Assembly (NCBI GenBank): GCA_018378255.1 | Contig: JAGZXV010000004.1 | Location: forward strand, 9,922-73,921 | DNA: 64,000 nt | Direction: 5' to 3' | Source: Clostridiaceae bacterium | Lineage (GTDB): Bacteria > Bacillota > Clostridia > Lachnospirales > Lachnospiraceae | Part shown: positions 54,658 through 64,000 of the stretch, piece after piece | Position numbering within the stretch: position 1 is the first letter of the stretch | Layout: the number at the start of each line of letters is the position of its first letter | Notes under the pieces: generated by a model | Databases searched by the model: none | The model's input: the letters and a program-made list of their open reading frames with translations, nothing else | Told to the model about the DNA's origin: nothing | Program-made: the position numbers and the translations under genes

Positions 54658-55143
54658 TCAGGTAATGATGCGGCTATACTCCTGTTTCAGCTGCTCGTAC
54701 TGCATCCTGCAATTGGCCGGACTGGTAGAGGGCAGCATGACAGACGGAATTCCGGTTTCCGGGTAACAATACTTTTTATATAAGGCAGTCGCTTTACTTC
54801 CGGTTGTATAGATCCTTTGTATTCTGGCCCGTTTCAGAATAATATCCATATCGTTGGGGACCGGATTTTTAATGCTGGCGTCATCCGCTCCCTGGATCTC
54901 ACAGCTGGCCAGAACATCCCAAAGCGCTATATGATGTTTTTTCACCATGGTAATCTTATCTTCTATTGTTGCGGGCATTGGCTCATTTAAAATATCTGAA
55001 AGGACCTTCCAAAAACGGTTTCTGGGATGTCCATAGTAAAATCCCTGTTCTCTTGATTTTGGCGAGGGTATTGTTCCAAGTATTAAAATTTTTGATTCAG
55101 TGTCATATATTGGGGCAAATTGATGATGTACGATTTCTGACAT
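54658..55143 (-). CDS. DNA-deoxyinosine glycosylase (uracil-DNA glycosylase superfamily)
   Basis: A 161-residue base-excision enzyme. ILILGTIPSPKSREQGFYYG, HPRNRFWKVL and LPSTSPANCRM are the signatures of the hypoxanthine/mismatch branch of the UDG superfamily. It would remove deaminated bases from DNA. It is on the same strand as the EIIA gene with a 36-base gap. Confidence 0.88.
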   Translation of the reverse strand: MSEIVHHQFAPIYDTESKILILGTIPSPKSREQGFYYGHPRNRFWKVLSDILNEPMPATIEDKITMVKKHHIALWDVLASCEIQGADDASIKNPVPNDMDIILKRARIQRIYTTGSKATALYKKYCYPETGIPSVMLPSTSPANCRMQYEQLKQEYSRIIT

Positions 55144-55567
55144 TTTGATCCTTTCATGCCGGAGCGTTTTTTTATGCAGGCACGTGCTGAGAATTTTAGG
55201 TTCTTAGCTGCAATTCAGATTTATGGCTCCGGCACAAATCCGGGTTTGAAAAATAAACGGTTGGAATTATCTTTCAAACACATTATAACTTCTATTTGGT
55301 GAAGAGCTGTTGTTAATATTGTATTTGATAGTTCTTTTAATCTATCATTTTCTCTATCATACCTCAAATTCATAATTTTTACATCAATTACACGGAATAA
55401 ATTTGTGATACAATCGTGTAGCCCCACAGTAATCCAAGCTGACGTTGGGGGCCTTCTTATTCTATAGGACCGACTTCCCCAATACGAAAAAAGCAGCCTC
55501 AGGCACTTTTAATGTGTGCCTTTAGCTGCAATTTCCTTATGTAAGCCGTTGAAGGCCGTTTCTCAAA
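55144..55567. other. Intergenic region with hairpins and a doubtful small frame
   Basis: A TGCCGGAGC/GCTCCGGCA pair spans about 70 bases near 55156, and a GCAGCCTCAGGCAC/GTGTGCCTTTAGCTGC-like hairpin lies near 55487-55532. Both contain a TTAGCTGCAATT segment. A minus-strand frame of 68 codons (55221-55427, GTG start) has plausible composition but no ribosome site. No known RNA family was recognised. Confidence 0.35.
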
Positions 55568-55930
55568 TTACTGAGCTGCGCTTGTGCTCTCTGCTTCTTC
55601 TGTTGTTTCTTCTGCAGATTCTGCATCAGCTTCTTCTGACTTCTCTGAATCAACAGATTCTGCTTCTTCTAAAGATGCTGCTTCTGTTGATTCTGCTGCG
55701 CTTGAATCTTCTGCGTTGGATTCTGCTGCGCTTGAATCTTCTGCACTTGTCTCATCTGCAACAGTTGTTTCTTCTGTTGTCACTTCTTCAGCAGTTGTTT
55801 CAACGGTTGTCTCAACTGTTGTTTCTGCATTTGTGGACTCTGCTTTTTCACCGCCGCAAGCTGTTATGGATACTGCTAACATACCTGCTAAAGCTACTGC
55901 ACATACACCTTTTTTTAATGTTTTTTTCAT
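55568..55930 (-). CDS. Small Glu/Ala/Ser/Thr-rich lipoprotein
   Basis: A 120-residue protein. ATG 55930 has GGGAG upstream and starts a lipoprotein signal with lipobox SITAC. The mature part is low-complexity and highly acidic, built from ETTVETT- and EDSSAAES-like repeats, and has no domain. It is probably a surface-anchored spacer or charged coat protein. The repetitive codons also give long open frames on the opposite strand, which are shadows. Confidence 0.75.
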   Translation of the reverse strand: MKKTLKKGVCAVALAGMLAVSITACGGEKAESTNAETTVETTVETTAEEVTTEETTVADETSAEDSSAAESNAEDSSAAESTEAASLEEAESVDSEKSEEADAESAEETTEEAESTSAAQ

Positions 55931-56140
55931 AATTTTTTCTCCCTTTTGCCGCTTTATTATTGTTTCTCCAGCGACGTAATGAATTATAGCAAATTGTGCT
56001 GGAAAAGCAATCACATTCATAAAACAGTAAGATTTTTTCTTATTTTCTTAATTTTTTTAATCGTATTTTCATACTTTTCGAGCTTTTGTACCAATATATT
56101 ACATTTATTTTGGAATGCATGCAGGCTGATTTTCCAAATC

Positions 56141-57088
56141 TTACCTTATATCTCCGCGGGAAGTTCTTTCCTTCTTTTTCTCTTTTATCCTATGAATCAA
56201 ATAGATTAACAGCGCCGTTAAAATAAGCAATAAACCAATTGAAATTGTGACGATAACCGTTGTTTTTATCCATTTTTTCCAATTGGCCGGTTGTATCATC
56301 TCATTTGTGCCTATCGTCTCTGGCTCTGTTCGTATGATTGATTCTTCAAAGGTTTCTGCCGGCAGATCAATGGTGCGGTAAACAGCTTCCCATCGGCTTC
56401 CCCCAGGTTTGGACAAAACTGCATGCCCCCCATATCTGACTTGGTAGTCACATATACGCTTCTCTCCTGACGCAGCCGCATCACGGCACCATTGGCCGGA
56501 TTCATCCAGATAGGGTTCCCCTCTCCATTCCATCCCCGTCAAATGGTAATCACTTTCCGGCAGCCCTGCCATAGCAAGCAGCACCCCTTCATATCCCTCT
56601 AATTTTGGTCTGTCTTCATCCGGCATAATGAGATAGCCGCCCAAATAATAAGCATCCGAATGGTAATCATGATAGGTTATGGGTAGTTCCAGGCCGCTTT
56701 CCCAGCGTTCCGCCAAACAGGTCACTTCCAGAACCGGATAATCAGCAGTTATTTGCTCTCTGTTATACTCGTTATAAACAGTGATCTCTGAAGACGAAGG
56801 AATCTGGTCTGTGTACTCCATTTGGTCATAGACCACTTTATTTTCTACTGGCTTTTCTGTTTTTTCATCCGGCAGCTCTATCATATGCCAGGAAACCAGA
56901 CTGTAGGCTACTCCGTTTTCATCCACATATTGTGGATCAGGTGGGGGGATTTCCTGATTTTCCGAAGGAAATACTTCGCTGCTTATTGTAATTTCTTCCG
57001 CACAGGGACCTTGCGCAGAGACTTGGAAATGAAAACAGCAGATCATCAGGAGCGCAGAAATGATAACATATAATAACTTTTTTCTCAT
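56141..57088 (-). CDS. Membrane-anchored protein of unknown function, partner of the giant adhesin
   Basis: A 315-residue protein with an N-terminal signal peptide (cut after VSA), a ~230-residue extracellular region with no recognised domain, and one membrane helix near the C-terminus (VIVTISIGLLLILTALLIYL) with a strongly basic tail. Its ATG overlaps the stop of the giant SpaA-type gene by four bases, so the two are translationally coupled. It may help display or assemble that protein; this rests only on the gene order. Confidence 0.75.
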   Translation of the reverse strand: MRKKLLYVIISALLMICCFHFQVSAQGPCAEEITISSEVFPSENQEIPPPDPQYVDENGVAYSLVSWHMIELPDEKTEKPVENKVVYDQMEYTDQIPSSSEITVYNEYNREQITADYPVLEVTCLAERWESGLELPITYHDYHSDAYYLGGYLIMPDEDRPKLEGYEGVLLAMAGLPESDYHLTGMEWRGEPYLDESGQWCRDAAASGEKRICDYQVRYGGHAVLSKPGGSRWEAVYRTIDLPAETFEESIIRTEPETIGTNEMIQPANWKKWIKTTVIVTISIGLLLILTALLIYLIHRIKEKKKERTSRGDIR

Positions 57089-60000
57089 TTTTCCTTTTTT
57101 CTCCTCCTTAAATATGCGATTAAAATGAGTGAAGAAAATATTAAAAACAGTCTGACGGCAATTCCCGCTGCCTCATCGCCAAGTTTAGGCAGACGTAACA
57201 ATGGTTCGGTCTGCCAGCTTCCAAAATGAGGTCTGCTGGAAGGGGTATATCCGACTGTTATCAAGCCTATTTTCCATGTATCAGGAATATCTGGTTTTTT
57301 TATATTGGGAGTATGTTCATTTCTGTCTGACTGGATTCTGAAATTTCTGTATTGAAAGTTTTGAACTTCAAGGGCGGATGTGATATGTATGCTTAATGGA
57401 ACTCCCTTTTTATATCCGGAAGGGGCCTCCAATTCATTAATAATATAGTCTCCCGGCTCAAGCCCATAGATCATATGCGGGATATCAGCAGTTATCCATT
57501 GGTCAACCACGGTACCGTCTGTTTTTGACAGGCTTAGTTTGGCTCCTGCAAGCATAAGACCGGATGTTCCGTCTATTTTTTCTACAGAAATTTTAGTGGG
57601 TTCATCATACATAGTCAGATATTGGATTTCTGTCATGTTGTGTTCCACTGTAAATTCTATTGTTTCTGCCAATGCATAGCCCAGCCCTGGAGTTTTAATT
57701 TCAATTAAAAGATATGTTCCTTCGGTGATTCCGTTAATATAATGAGGCTGTTCCGTGCTGATCCAGTGATCCACAATATTTTTCGTATATTTCCCCGCCA
57801 CCAGCAACTCGGCACCTGGAAGTTCTTCCCTGGTGGACAGATTCTTTTTACTGATACGGACCTGGTTTTTATCATCCGTAACTACATACCGGTAATAGAT
57901 ATCCGGGGTCAGTTCATCCATGTATTGGAATTGAAATTCGTGGGGAATAGGGTTCAGCATATAATCCCTTGGGGCGTCGGTTTCCTGAATTTGATAGGTG
58001 AAAGGTTGGAATTTCCCCTGTTCATTCATTCGTCCGATAGGTATTGCATTGGATGATGTGGCACAGCCTGTTTCGTCTGTAATCAGTACATCCACGACTT
58101 CGCCGGTATCCTTATTTGTCAAGGTAAATTCGGCTCCTGCCAGATGCTCGTCAGGATCAGCGGAATCGGTCTTTTCAATGATCAATCTTCCATCCGGTAT
58201 TTCATCAATCATTTCCGTATACTGGACTTCTCCGGTATCCATTACTGTAAATGGAATATTTACAGACTGCAGAAATCCGTATGGAGTTGTTGTTTCAATC
58301 AGAACATAATCGCCAGCTGGCAGATACTCGATTCGATGGGGTTTTAAATCTCCAGGCTCAAAACCATTCGGAATCAGACCAGCTTCCTGCTCTTCTTCGG
58401 TATAACTTCCGTCACGGCCTGAGATCCAGGCATTGGAAGGTGATGCCTCCATGATTCCGTACTCATCGACTGAATGAATTTCCAGTTTGGCCCCATCCAC
58501 TTCTTTACCACCGGTGATGTGAACCTTGCCAAAATCCATGGTCAGCGGATGATCTTCCATCGCATACTCCTGGGTGGCTTCGGCATGGCCCTTATCTTCC
58601 ACAGTAATGAGCATAGGATTAGCGGTTGCATAACCTTCTGCGGTAAATTCTTCTAATAAAACGTAGAAGCCAACAGGAAGATATTCAAACCGGGTACTGC
58701 CGGTTTCCGTTATGTAGTACCGGGCCTGGCGGATATCTTCGCTCATATCGGTGTAATGTATTTCATAGTCATATACCGTTCGGGTTACACCGTATTCATC
58801 CGTGACTCCTCTGCCAGTTTCTAAAACAGCCTGCCCATCACTGGTTTCCCATGTGGCAACCAGACCGGTTTCTTCCCATAAAGGAATCTGGCGGCCAGGG
58901 ATATCCTTTGTCTGTTTGATGATTGGCCGTCCGGATTCATCCAGGCGCGCGCGGTATAGAAAAAGGGTAGCCTTGTGCTCTTCATCCAGCGGCTCCCCGG
59001 TTTTGGAATCTGCCTTTTTAATCTCAAGAGCGGTGTAATCATCTTCCATGACAAAGGTCTGCACATCTCCTGTTTCTTTTACCAGGATTTCTACAGGCGG
59101 GCTTTGCACATAGCCCCATTCATAGGGAACTACGGTTTCTTCCAGAATGTAATAGCCTGCTGGAATGTGGTCAATCCAGTGGGGAGTGGAGGTTGCCGCC
59201 ATTTCATCCGGGCGGGCAAACCGGGGATTACCGTCATCGTCATACTGGTAGCCGGAGATCCATTCAGCATAAGCATCTCCTTTTACCAGGTGGTATCCGC
59301 CGTTACGATCATCCTCTTCGGCGGCGTTCTCTTCCTTGCTCACCTCTTCGGTGACGTCCCCTTCCCCGGCATCCTCTTCGATGTCATCTTCTACCCTCTC
59401 CGCTCGGTACAGGGTCAGTTTGGCATCCTGGATTTCTGTCTTGGTATCAATGTCCAGTTTGGCGATATTCACCTTTGTAAATTCGTTTTGCAGAAAGAAG
59501 TCCTGGATTTCTTTACTTTCCCGGAAGATAATTCCCAGGTATTCGGACTGTACATAGCCCTGATCAAACGGGACATCAGTTTCTTCCAGGATATATGCTC
59601 CAAACGGAAGCCGGGTGATGGTATGGGTTCCGTCTTTTGGAGTAGTCCAGACTTCGTCCTGCCAGGTGACATGTCCGTCTTTGTAATAGACCGGAAGGCC
59701 GTTTTCATCTTCTACGGCATCGAGATCCGTATAGATGGTTTCCGAAGATCCATCGGAATGAATCTGGATGGACTGGACTAACTGTTTTTCGCCCTCTTCA
59801 TCTACCGGATATACAATTAGTTTTCCATAATCATCATAGACATATGCCATACCGGTAATGGAATCGGCGTAACAGATCCTGTTTCCCCGGCCATCTAACA
59901 CATATAGTTCTCCGGTTAATGGATCCGGCTCTGTCTTTGTTGTTTCCAGGTCATAGAAATATACATCAACCGACTGATTCTTAATCTCTTCCGTATCCCA

Positions 60001-63000
60001 GATATCCAGATGGGCCGGACCGGAATCTTTTTCGTTGGTGGTTATGTCTAAGCGGCTTCCGGTTTCCGTTGCAGTAACCCGGATGATTGTTCCGTTTTCT
60101 TCGTCTGTTTCAGCGGAAACACCTTGGTATTGGTTTTTACCTGTTCTCTTCACTTCCAGCCCCTTATATAAGGCCAGGCCAGCCCCTTCTACCGGGATAC
60201 GGAACAGGATGCCTTTTCCTGAAAAGCTGCCGTCCAGTTCATAAAGAACTTTTACATCAGGCCGGTCCAGCAATTCCGCTTCCGTTCCCCTTATGATCAC
60301 CTCGGACCATTCCTGGAAGGTCTTTGTTACGGTTCCGTAATATTCCTTGGTGTCCGGATCCCAGGTGATGGTTTCTACATCCCCTCTGGCTTTCAGGTAC
60401 TCCTTCCGGCCCCGCACCTGGTATGTGAGCAGATCCCCTTTATCGTTTACACCAGAAAGATCATCCAGAGCATTGGTATCCCCAACTTTGGAATCGCCGT
60501 CCTCTACCTTATGTATGACCATTTGGGACGGGTAATCTTTTACTTTGATCTGATTTACATCATAGGTTTGGTATTTATTCTCTTCTCCCATGACCGGGAT
60601 TGCATACTGGTATTTTTCAGCGGTTACTGGCCAATTGGGATTTCCTTCTTCGTAGTAATCCACTTTGTCACTGTAAACCTCAAAAGCAACCGGTTTACTC
60701 TTCAAGTAGCCGTCCGGGGCCTGGACTTCCACCAGGACGTAAACACCGGCTCCAAGGGGCTGATAGGTTTCAATATATCCTACCGGAATCTTTTCCACTT
60801 TTCCACTTTCCGTTACCACTTCTTTGACGGTGGAGTATGCCTTGAAGATCCCCACTTCATTGCCTTCTGCATCCTGCATGATGATCTGTTCTGACTCATC
60901 ATAGTCCGGAACCGTAACGGTTCCTTCATAGGTGCTGCCGTTCCAATGAATGCCGTCTACATCCCCTCTGGCTTCCAGTTCTGCCCTGGTGCCGGTTACA
61001 GTAGCGGTTTTATAAAGGACTTTCCCTGTTCCGGCCACTCCGGTGGCTCCTACTCCGGTAAGATCACGTTTGGCTGCATAGATCTTAAATAAGGCACCGT
61101 CATGGATGATGTTTTCCCCTGTCACAGAATCCAGCTTTTCAATTCGGATTTTGGAACTGTAGAAGCGGTTTTCCATGTCCGCAGAAGCATAGGCAACGTA
61201 GTTGAAGTTTCCCTCTTCATCAAGGCCCGGATTCCGGTTCCCGATATCTCCGTTGTCATTGATGATTCCTCCGGTCACTGGATTTTGGATCGACCATGGA
61301 ACAAGTGCAGGAGCGAATTTCCGGTCCACCATGGTGGTGATTCCGGTCATGGTTTTTACACCGTCCATGGTGATTCCATAATCAGTGATATGGCAGTTCC
61401 GGTCATAGTACGTTTCATAGTACACACCATCCTGAGTGCCGGCATTTTCACTTTGTCCATAATGATAGTAAGACTGTACGGTTTCATTACCGCAGTCCTG
61501 CCAGGAATCCGGTTCCAGACCGTATTTAAAGATCTTAAAGTCGCCGTCATTGTTATGGGCTTCGATCACATGAGTTTCTTCATGGAAACGAATGAAGTAT
61601 TTTTCCCGCATCTTATCCGGCGTCATTTCGCTATCGTATAGGTAGTCGCTGGAATACACGCCTTCGTGCACTGTCCCGTCTGGATCAATCTCTGGAACAC
61701 GGGGAAGGGTGATTTCCTGGGGCTTATCGATCTCATAGTGTTTATCGGGGATGGTGGTTGGCTGCTGTTCTACCAGGACATAAGTGCCATATGGCAGCAT
61801 GGCCGAGACAGCATAATAATCATCCACTCCGGTTCCCTGGTCGGCATGGATGGTGGTCCGGTCATGATCCTTATCCTGGTCGGGAAGATCCCATTCAACG
61901 GCCAGGTCTTTGATGGATTCCGGGTGGTCCTTGAAAAAGAGTTCGTAGTCGTATTCCAGTTCCCCTTTTTCAAGTGGAACCAGCTGGCCGGTATTCACTA
62001 AATCCTGTTTCCGGTACAGACGGAAATAGAAGTCTTTTAAGGTCTTTGTTCCTTTTTTTCCATTGTATCCTCCGAACAGGACTGTAAATGGATCCCGATG
62101 AATTTTATAGGTATTCACATTGTCATAAGAGGTCTGTGCAATGTCTTTTGTTACCTTAATGGCCTGTTTGATTACTCTTTGAAGGACAATTACCGGATCC
62201 TTTCTGGTGTTGCCATCCTGATAGATCACGGTCTGTCCCGGATAGGCCAGGTTTTGGAATTTAATGTAACTGCCCTGATCCAGGGCATTCTTTACAGTAA
62301 AGGCGCTGACACCGGCACCCTTGATCTGAGCCAGGTAATCCGAGTAGAACCATTCTTCACCGTCCATGACAATCTCTTTTTCCTTTGTCACGGCCCGGTA
62401 GGTGACAGTCTGGGGGGCTGTTTCAGTGTCCCAATTGACCGTATTAGGGACATGGATAGTGTAGCTGCCGCTGGCAGCGTCATAGGATGAGTTAACCGGA
62501 ACCAGGCTGTAATCCACTGTGGTCTGGTCAAGATTGTCGTAAATAAACTGTGTCTCATAAATCGGGATCCTGTTCCCGTTTAAGTCCAGGCGGTAATTCC
62601 CGGCACGATACGTTTCATAAAGCGGCTGGTACTGTTCCTGTAAGAACGGTTCCTGATCTTCTAAGAAGGGGATCTCTCCTGTAATGATTTTGGACGGAAA
62701 GACAGATACATAAAATCCGTTTCTGGTGAAAGCTCCGGCTGGATAGGCGAGGAATACATGGCTGTCTGCAGCACCTCCGGTGACCGTAATATCTTTCCTG
62801 ATGTAAACGGTTTGGGAAAGGGGATCATAAACCGCTTTCCATTTGGCTGTTTTATAGTCGTAAAAGATTTCTGCCTTGTAGATGCCGTCCTCTTCAAAAA
62901 TCCGATGAATCGCAGCACTGTCCCAGAAGGAATTGGACGCATACCAGTCCAGAATTTCTTCCCCGATTTCCCGGTTGGTCTGGCCTTCCAGTTCCAGGAT

Positions 63001-63960
63001 TGTCCAGGGTGCGCCGCCGCCGTCTGTATCATCCAGAACTTTGTATCCGGTCTGACGCAGCATGTCATTGAGTTCATCCTTTAGGTAATCCGGATCCACG
63101 GCTGTTTCATCCAGCCACTTTTCGGCATCGGAAGGGCTGGCGGTTCCGGACGGATAGGTGCTGACCCGGTTATAAAGGTAATAGGATTCTGCGATGGGCT
63201 TATCCGTGTCATAGACGGGCTGGCCGGATACATCCAGGACCGGGATATAGTTCCCGGTGGAATCCAGCTTTTTTTCGCCCTCTTCAGCTTTTTCATATTC
63301 GCCGGTTGCGACTTGTTTCGTTCCGATGACCACCTGCTCTTTCTTGGTGGTGGGGATACGTTTAGACTGATAGAATGTCGTTCCTTTGGGGTATCCGCTT
63401 ACGATAATGTCATACCCATTGGTTGTTTTATAGCTGGTAACATCAAACTCATTCCAGGAGCCGTCATGTTCATCAATCGGATGGTAAAGCCTTCCTGCTG
63501 AAACCGTTCCGGCTTCGGTAATGGTGGTGGTACCGATTGCATTCCGGTTGGAATCGGTCAGGTTGATGCCGTAAACCGATAGCTCATAGCCTTCGGAACG
63601 GGAGATCTCCCGGATGTAATAACTGCCTAAGATCAGGGGGTGTCCGATCCAGCGACGGTCATTGTTGGAAACCGACCTGGAAGTATCACTCTCTTCCGTA
63701 TAGGCCAGGAAGGAGGCATCCCCGTTGGCATCCGTAGTGGCCATGGCAACCAGATCATTGGCCTTATAAACCGTTCCTGTTTTGCCATCCGGGTGGACGA
63801 TGTTTTCCGCTGCATATAATCCGTAAACCGCACCTTCTAATGTGGCGTCGCCCTGTACCTGACCGTAGCTTTTCTCCCCCACATACTTTGACTGTTCTGG
63901 TTTAGTATATTGGTCATTAAAACAAGCAGGTGTTAGTGGTGGTCGAGATACTGCTGCTGG
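57085..63960 (-). CDS. Giant SpaA/Cna-B repeat surface adhesin (5' end uncertain)
   Basis: At least 2265 residues follow the first possible GTG at 63882. The homologous-looking reading continues to 63960, where an in-frame TAA (63961-63963) stops it, and there is no ribosome site before the GTG. The protein is a string of SpaA/Cna-B-like modules, e.g. IRIEKLDSVTGENI, LEIKKADSKTGEPLDEE, LIIEKTDSADPDEHLAGAEF and ISVEKIDGTSGLMLAGAKL, often ending YILEET or YVLIET; such domains form isopeptide bonds. The C-terminus has LPKLGDEAAG, a membrane helix and RRRKKEK, a sortase-type signal with Leu in the usual Thr position. The signal peptide is missing. Confidence 0.85.
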   Translation of the reverse strand, partial: PAAVSRPPLTPACFNDQYTKPEQSKYVGEKSYGQVQGDATLEGAVYGLYAAENIVHPDGKTGTVYKANDLVAMATTDANGDASFLAYTEESDTSRSVSNNDRRWIGHPLILGSYYIREISRSEGYELSVYGINLTDSNRNAIGTTTITEAGTVSAGRLYHPIDEHDGSWNEFDVTSYKTTNGYDIIVSGYPKGTTFYQSKRIPTTKKEQVVIGTKQVATGEYEKAEEGEKKLDSTGNYIPVLDVSGQPVYDTDKPIAESYYLYNRVSTYPSGTASPSDAEKWLDETAVDPDYLKDELNDMLRQTGYKVLDDTDGGGAPWTILELEGQTNREIGEEILDWYASNSFWDSAAIHRIFEEDGIYKAEIFYDYKTAKWKAVYDPLSQTVYIRKDITVTGGAADSHVFLAYPAGAFTRNGFYVSVFPSKIITGEIPFLEDQEPFLQEQYQPLYETYRAGNYRLDLNGNRIPIYETQFIYDNLDQTTVDYSLVPVNSSYDAASGSYTIHVPNTVNWDTETAPQTVTYRAVTKEKEIVMDGEEWFYSDYLAQIKGAGVSAFTVKNALDQGSYIKFQNLAYPGQTVIYQDGNTRKDPVIVLQRVIKQAIKVTKDIAQTSYDNVNTYKIHRDPFTVLFGGYNGKKGTKTLKDFYFRLYRKQDLVNTGQLVPLEKGELEYDYELFFKDHPESIKDLAVEWDLPDQDKDHDRTTIHADQGTGVDDYYAVSAMLPYGTYVLVEQQPTTIPDKHYEIDKPQEITLPRVPEIDPDGTVHEGVYSSDYLYDSEMTPDKMREKYFIRFHEETHVIEAHNNDGDFKIFKYGLEPDSWQDCGNETVQSYYHYGQSENAGTQDGVYYETYYDRNCHITDYGITMDGVKTMTGITTMVDRKFAPALVPWSIQNPVTGGIINDNGDIGNRNPGLDEEGNFNYVAYASADMENRFYSSKIRIEKLDSVTGENIIHDGALFKIYAAKRDLTGVGATGVAGTGKVLYKTATVTGTRAELEARGDVDGIHWNGSTYEGTVTVPDYDESEQIIMQDAEGNEVGIFKAYSTVKEVVTESGKVEKIPVGYIETYQPLGAGVYVLVEVQAPDGYLKSKPVAFEVYSDKVDYYEEGNPNWPVTAEKYQYAIPVMGEENKYQTYDVNQIKVKDYPSQMVIHKVEDGDSKVGDTNALDDLSGVNDKGDLLTYQVRGRKEYLKARGDVETITWDPDTKEYYGTVTKTFQEWSEVIIRGTEAELLDRPDVKVLYELDGSFSGKGILFRIPVEGAGLALYKGLEVKRTGKNQYQGVSAETDEENGTIIRVTATETGSRLDITTNEKDSGPAHLDIWDTEEIKNQSVDVYFYDLETTKTEPDPLTGELYVLDGRGNRICYADSITGMAYVYDDYGKLIVYPVDEEGEKQLVQSIQIHSDGSSETIYTDLDAVEDENGLPVYYKDGHVTWQDEVWTTPKDGTHTITRLPFGAYILEETDVPFDQGYVQSEYLGIIFRESKEIQDFFLQNEFTKVNIAKLDIDTKTEIQDAKLTLYRAERVEDDIEEDAGEGDVTEEVSKEENAAEEDDRNGGYHLVKGDAYAEWISGYQYDDDGNPRFARPDEMAATSTPHWIDHIPAGYYILEETVVPYEWGYVQSPPVEILVKETGDVQTFVMEDDYTALEIKKADSKTGEPLDEEHKATLFLYRARLDESGRPIIKQTKDIPGRQIPLWEETGLVATWETSDGQAVLETGRGVTDEYGVTRTVYDYEIHYTDMSEDIRQARYYITETGSTRFEYLPVGFYVLLEEFTAEGYATANPMLITVEDKGHAEATQEYAMEDHPLTMDFGKVHITGGKEVDGAKLEIHSVDEYGIMEASPSNAWISGRDGSYTEEEQEAGLIPNGFEPGDLKPHRIEYLPAGDYVLIETTTPYGFLQSVNIPFTVMDTGEVQYTEMIDEIPDGRLIIEKTDSADPDEHLAGAEFTLTNKDTGEVVDVLITDETGCATSSNAIPIGRMNEQGKFQPFTYQIQETDAPRDYMLNPIPHEFQFQYMDELTPDIYYRYVVTDDKNQVRISKKNLSTREELPGAELLVAGKYTKNIVDHWISTEQPHYINGITEGTYLLIEIKTPGLGYALAETIEFTVEHNMTEIQYLTMYDEPTKISVEKIDGTSGLMLAGAKLSLSKTDGTVVDQWITADIPHMIYGLEPGDYIINELEAPSGYKKGVPLSIHITSALEVQNFQYRNFRIQSDRNEHTPNIKKPDIPDTWKIGLITVGYTPSSRPHFGSWQTEPLLRLPKLGDEAAGIAVRLFLIFSSLILIAYLRRRKKEK

Positions 63961-64000
63961 TTACTCCAGAAAATGGTCAGCTGTAAGTTTTGCAAACTCT

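Noticed and set aside
55516..55979. Plus-strand Leu- and Ser-rich frames opposite the small lipoprotein
   Set aside because: They arise from the repetitive acidic codons of the lipoprotein gene on the other strand.

Overview
The window looks like a chromosome segment of a low-GC, Gram-positive gut-type Clostridia, most likely Lachnospiraceae. Pointers are the type III glutamine synthetase, choline-binding repeat proteins, a LicA/LicC/LicD phosphocholine pathway, a CIRCE heat-shock operator, an SpaA/Cna-B giant adhesin and consensus sigma-A promoters with Shine-Dalgarno sites. Species is not resolved. The first ~17 kb is clearly more AT-rich than the rest, which suggests horizontal acquisition of the glycan locus.

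Region 1 (1-16.9 kb, minus strand) is a surface-glycan modification locus: two large HAD-like proteins, a rhamnan-synthesis-F-like protein, a GT2, RfbB, glycerol-3-phosphate cytidylyltransferase-like proteins (one fused to a Gfo/Idh/MocA oxidoreductase), two LicD phosphotransferases (one fused to a calcineurin-like phosphoesterase), a glycerophosphodiesterase and a methyltransferase with a possible kinase-like tail. A short divergent plus-strand pair follows (17.0-19.5 kb). Region 2 (19.5-26.9 kb, minus) is an assembly/export operon: Wzy/ligase-like protein, initiating sugar transferase, two GT4s, and the Wzm and Wzt ABC exporter subunits. Region 3 (27-34.3 kb, minus) is a TetR-controlled RND efflux operon with two TolC-like proteins. 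Region 4 (34.4-41.9 kb) holds three cell-wall-binding repeat proteins (one a GH25 lysozyme) and an HTH-LicC-LicA fusion. LicC-LicA would make CDP-choline, the LicD proteins would place phosphocholine on the glycan, and the repeat proteins would bind it.

Region 5 (40.1-46.5 kb) contains a REP-associated tyrosine transposase (RAYT) gene flanked by REP-like palindromes, with two more copies nearby, followed by glnN, fba and thrC. A separate 165-bp palindromic element lies in the glnN leader, and a miniature relative follows hsp20. Region 6 (48.2-53.5 kb) has feoA, a CIRCE-controlled hsp20, and a feoB gene split in its switch-I codons by a 2205-bp element. The element carries an XRE regulator and a serine recombinase, is bounded by a 12-bp duplicated core and has 17-bp inverted arms; precise excision restores a 610-codon FeoB frame. 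This is the most striking feature of the window.

Region 7 (53.6-64 kb) holds a conserved unknown, an EIIA-Glc-like protein, a DNA glycosylase, a small lipoprotein, and a giant SpaA/Cna-B surface protein with a membrane partner. An in-frame stop lies near the upstream end of the giant gene. No tRNA, rRNA or CRISPR array was seen.
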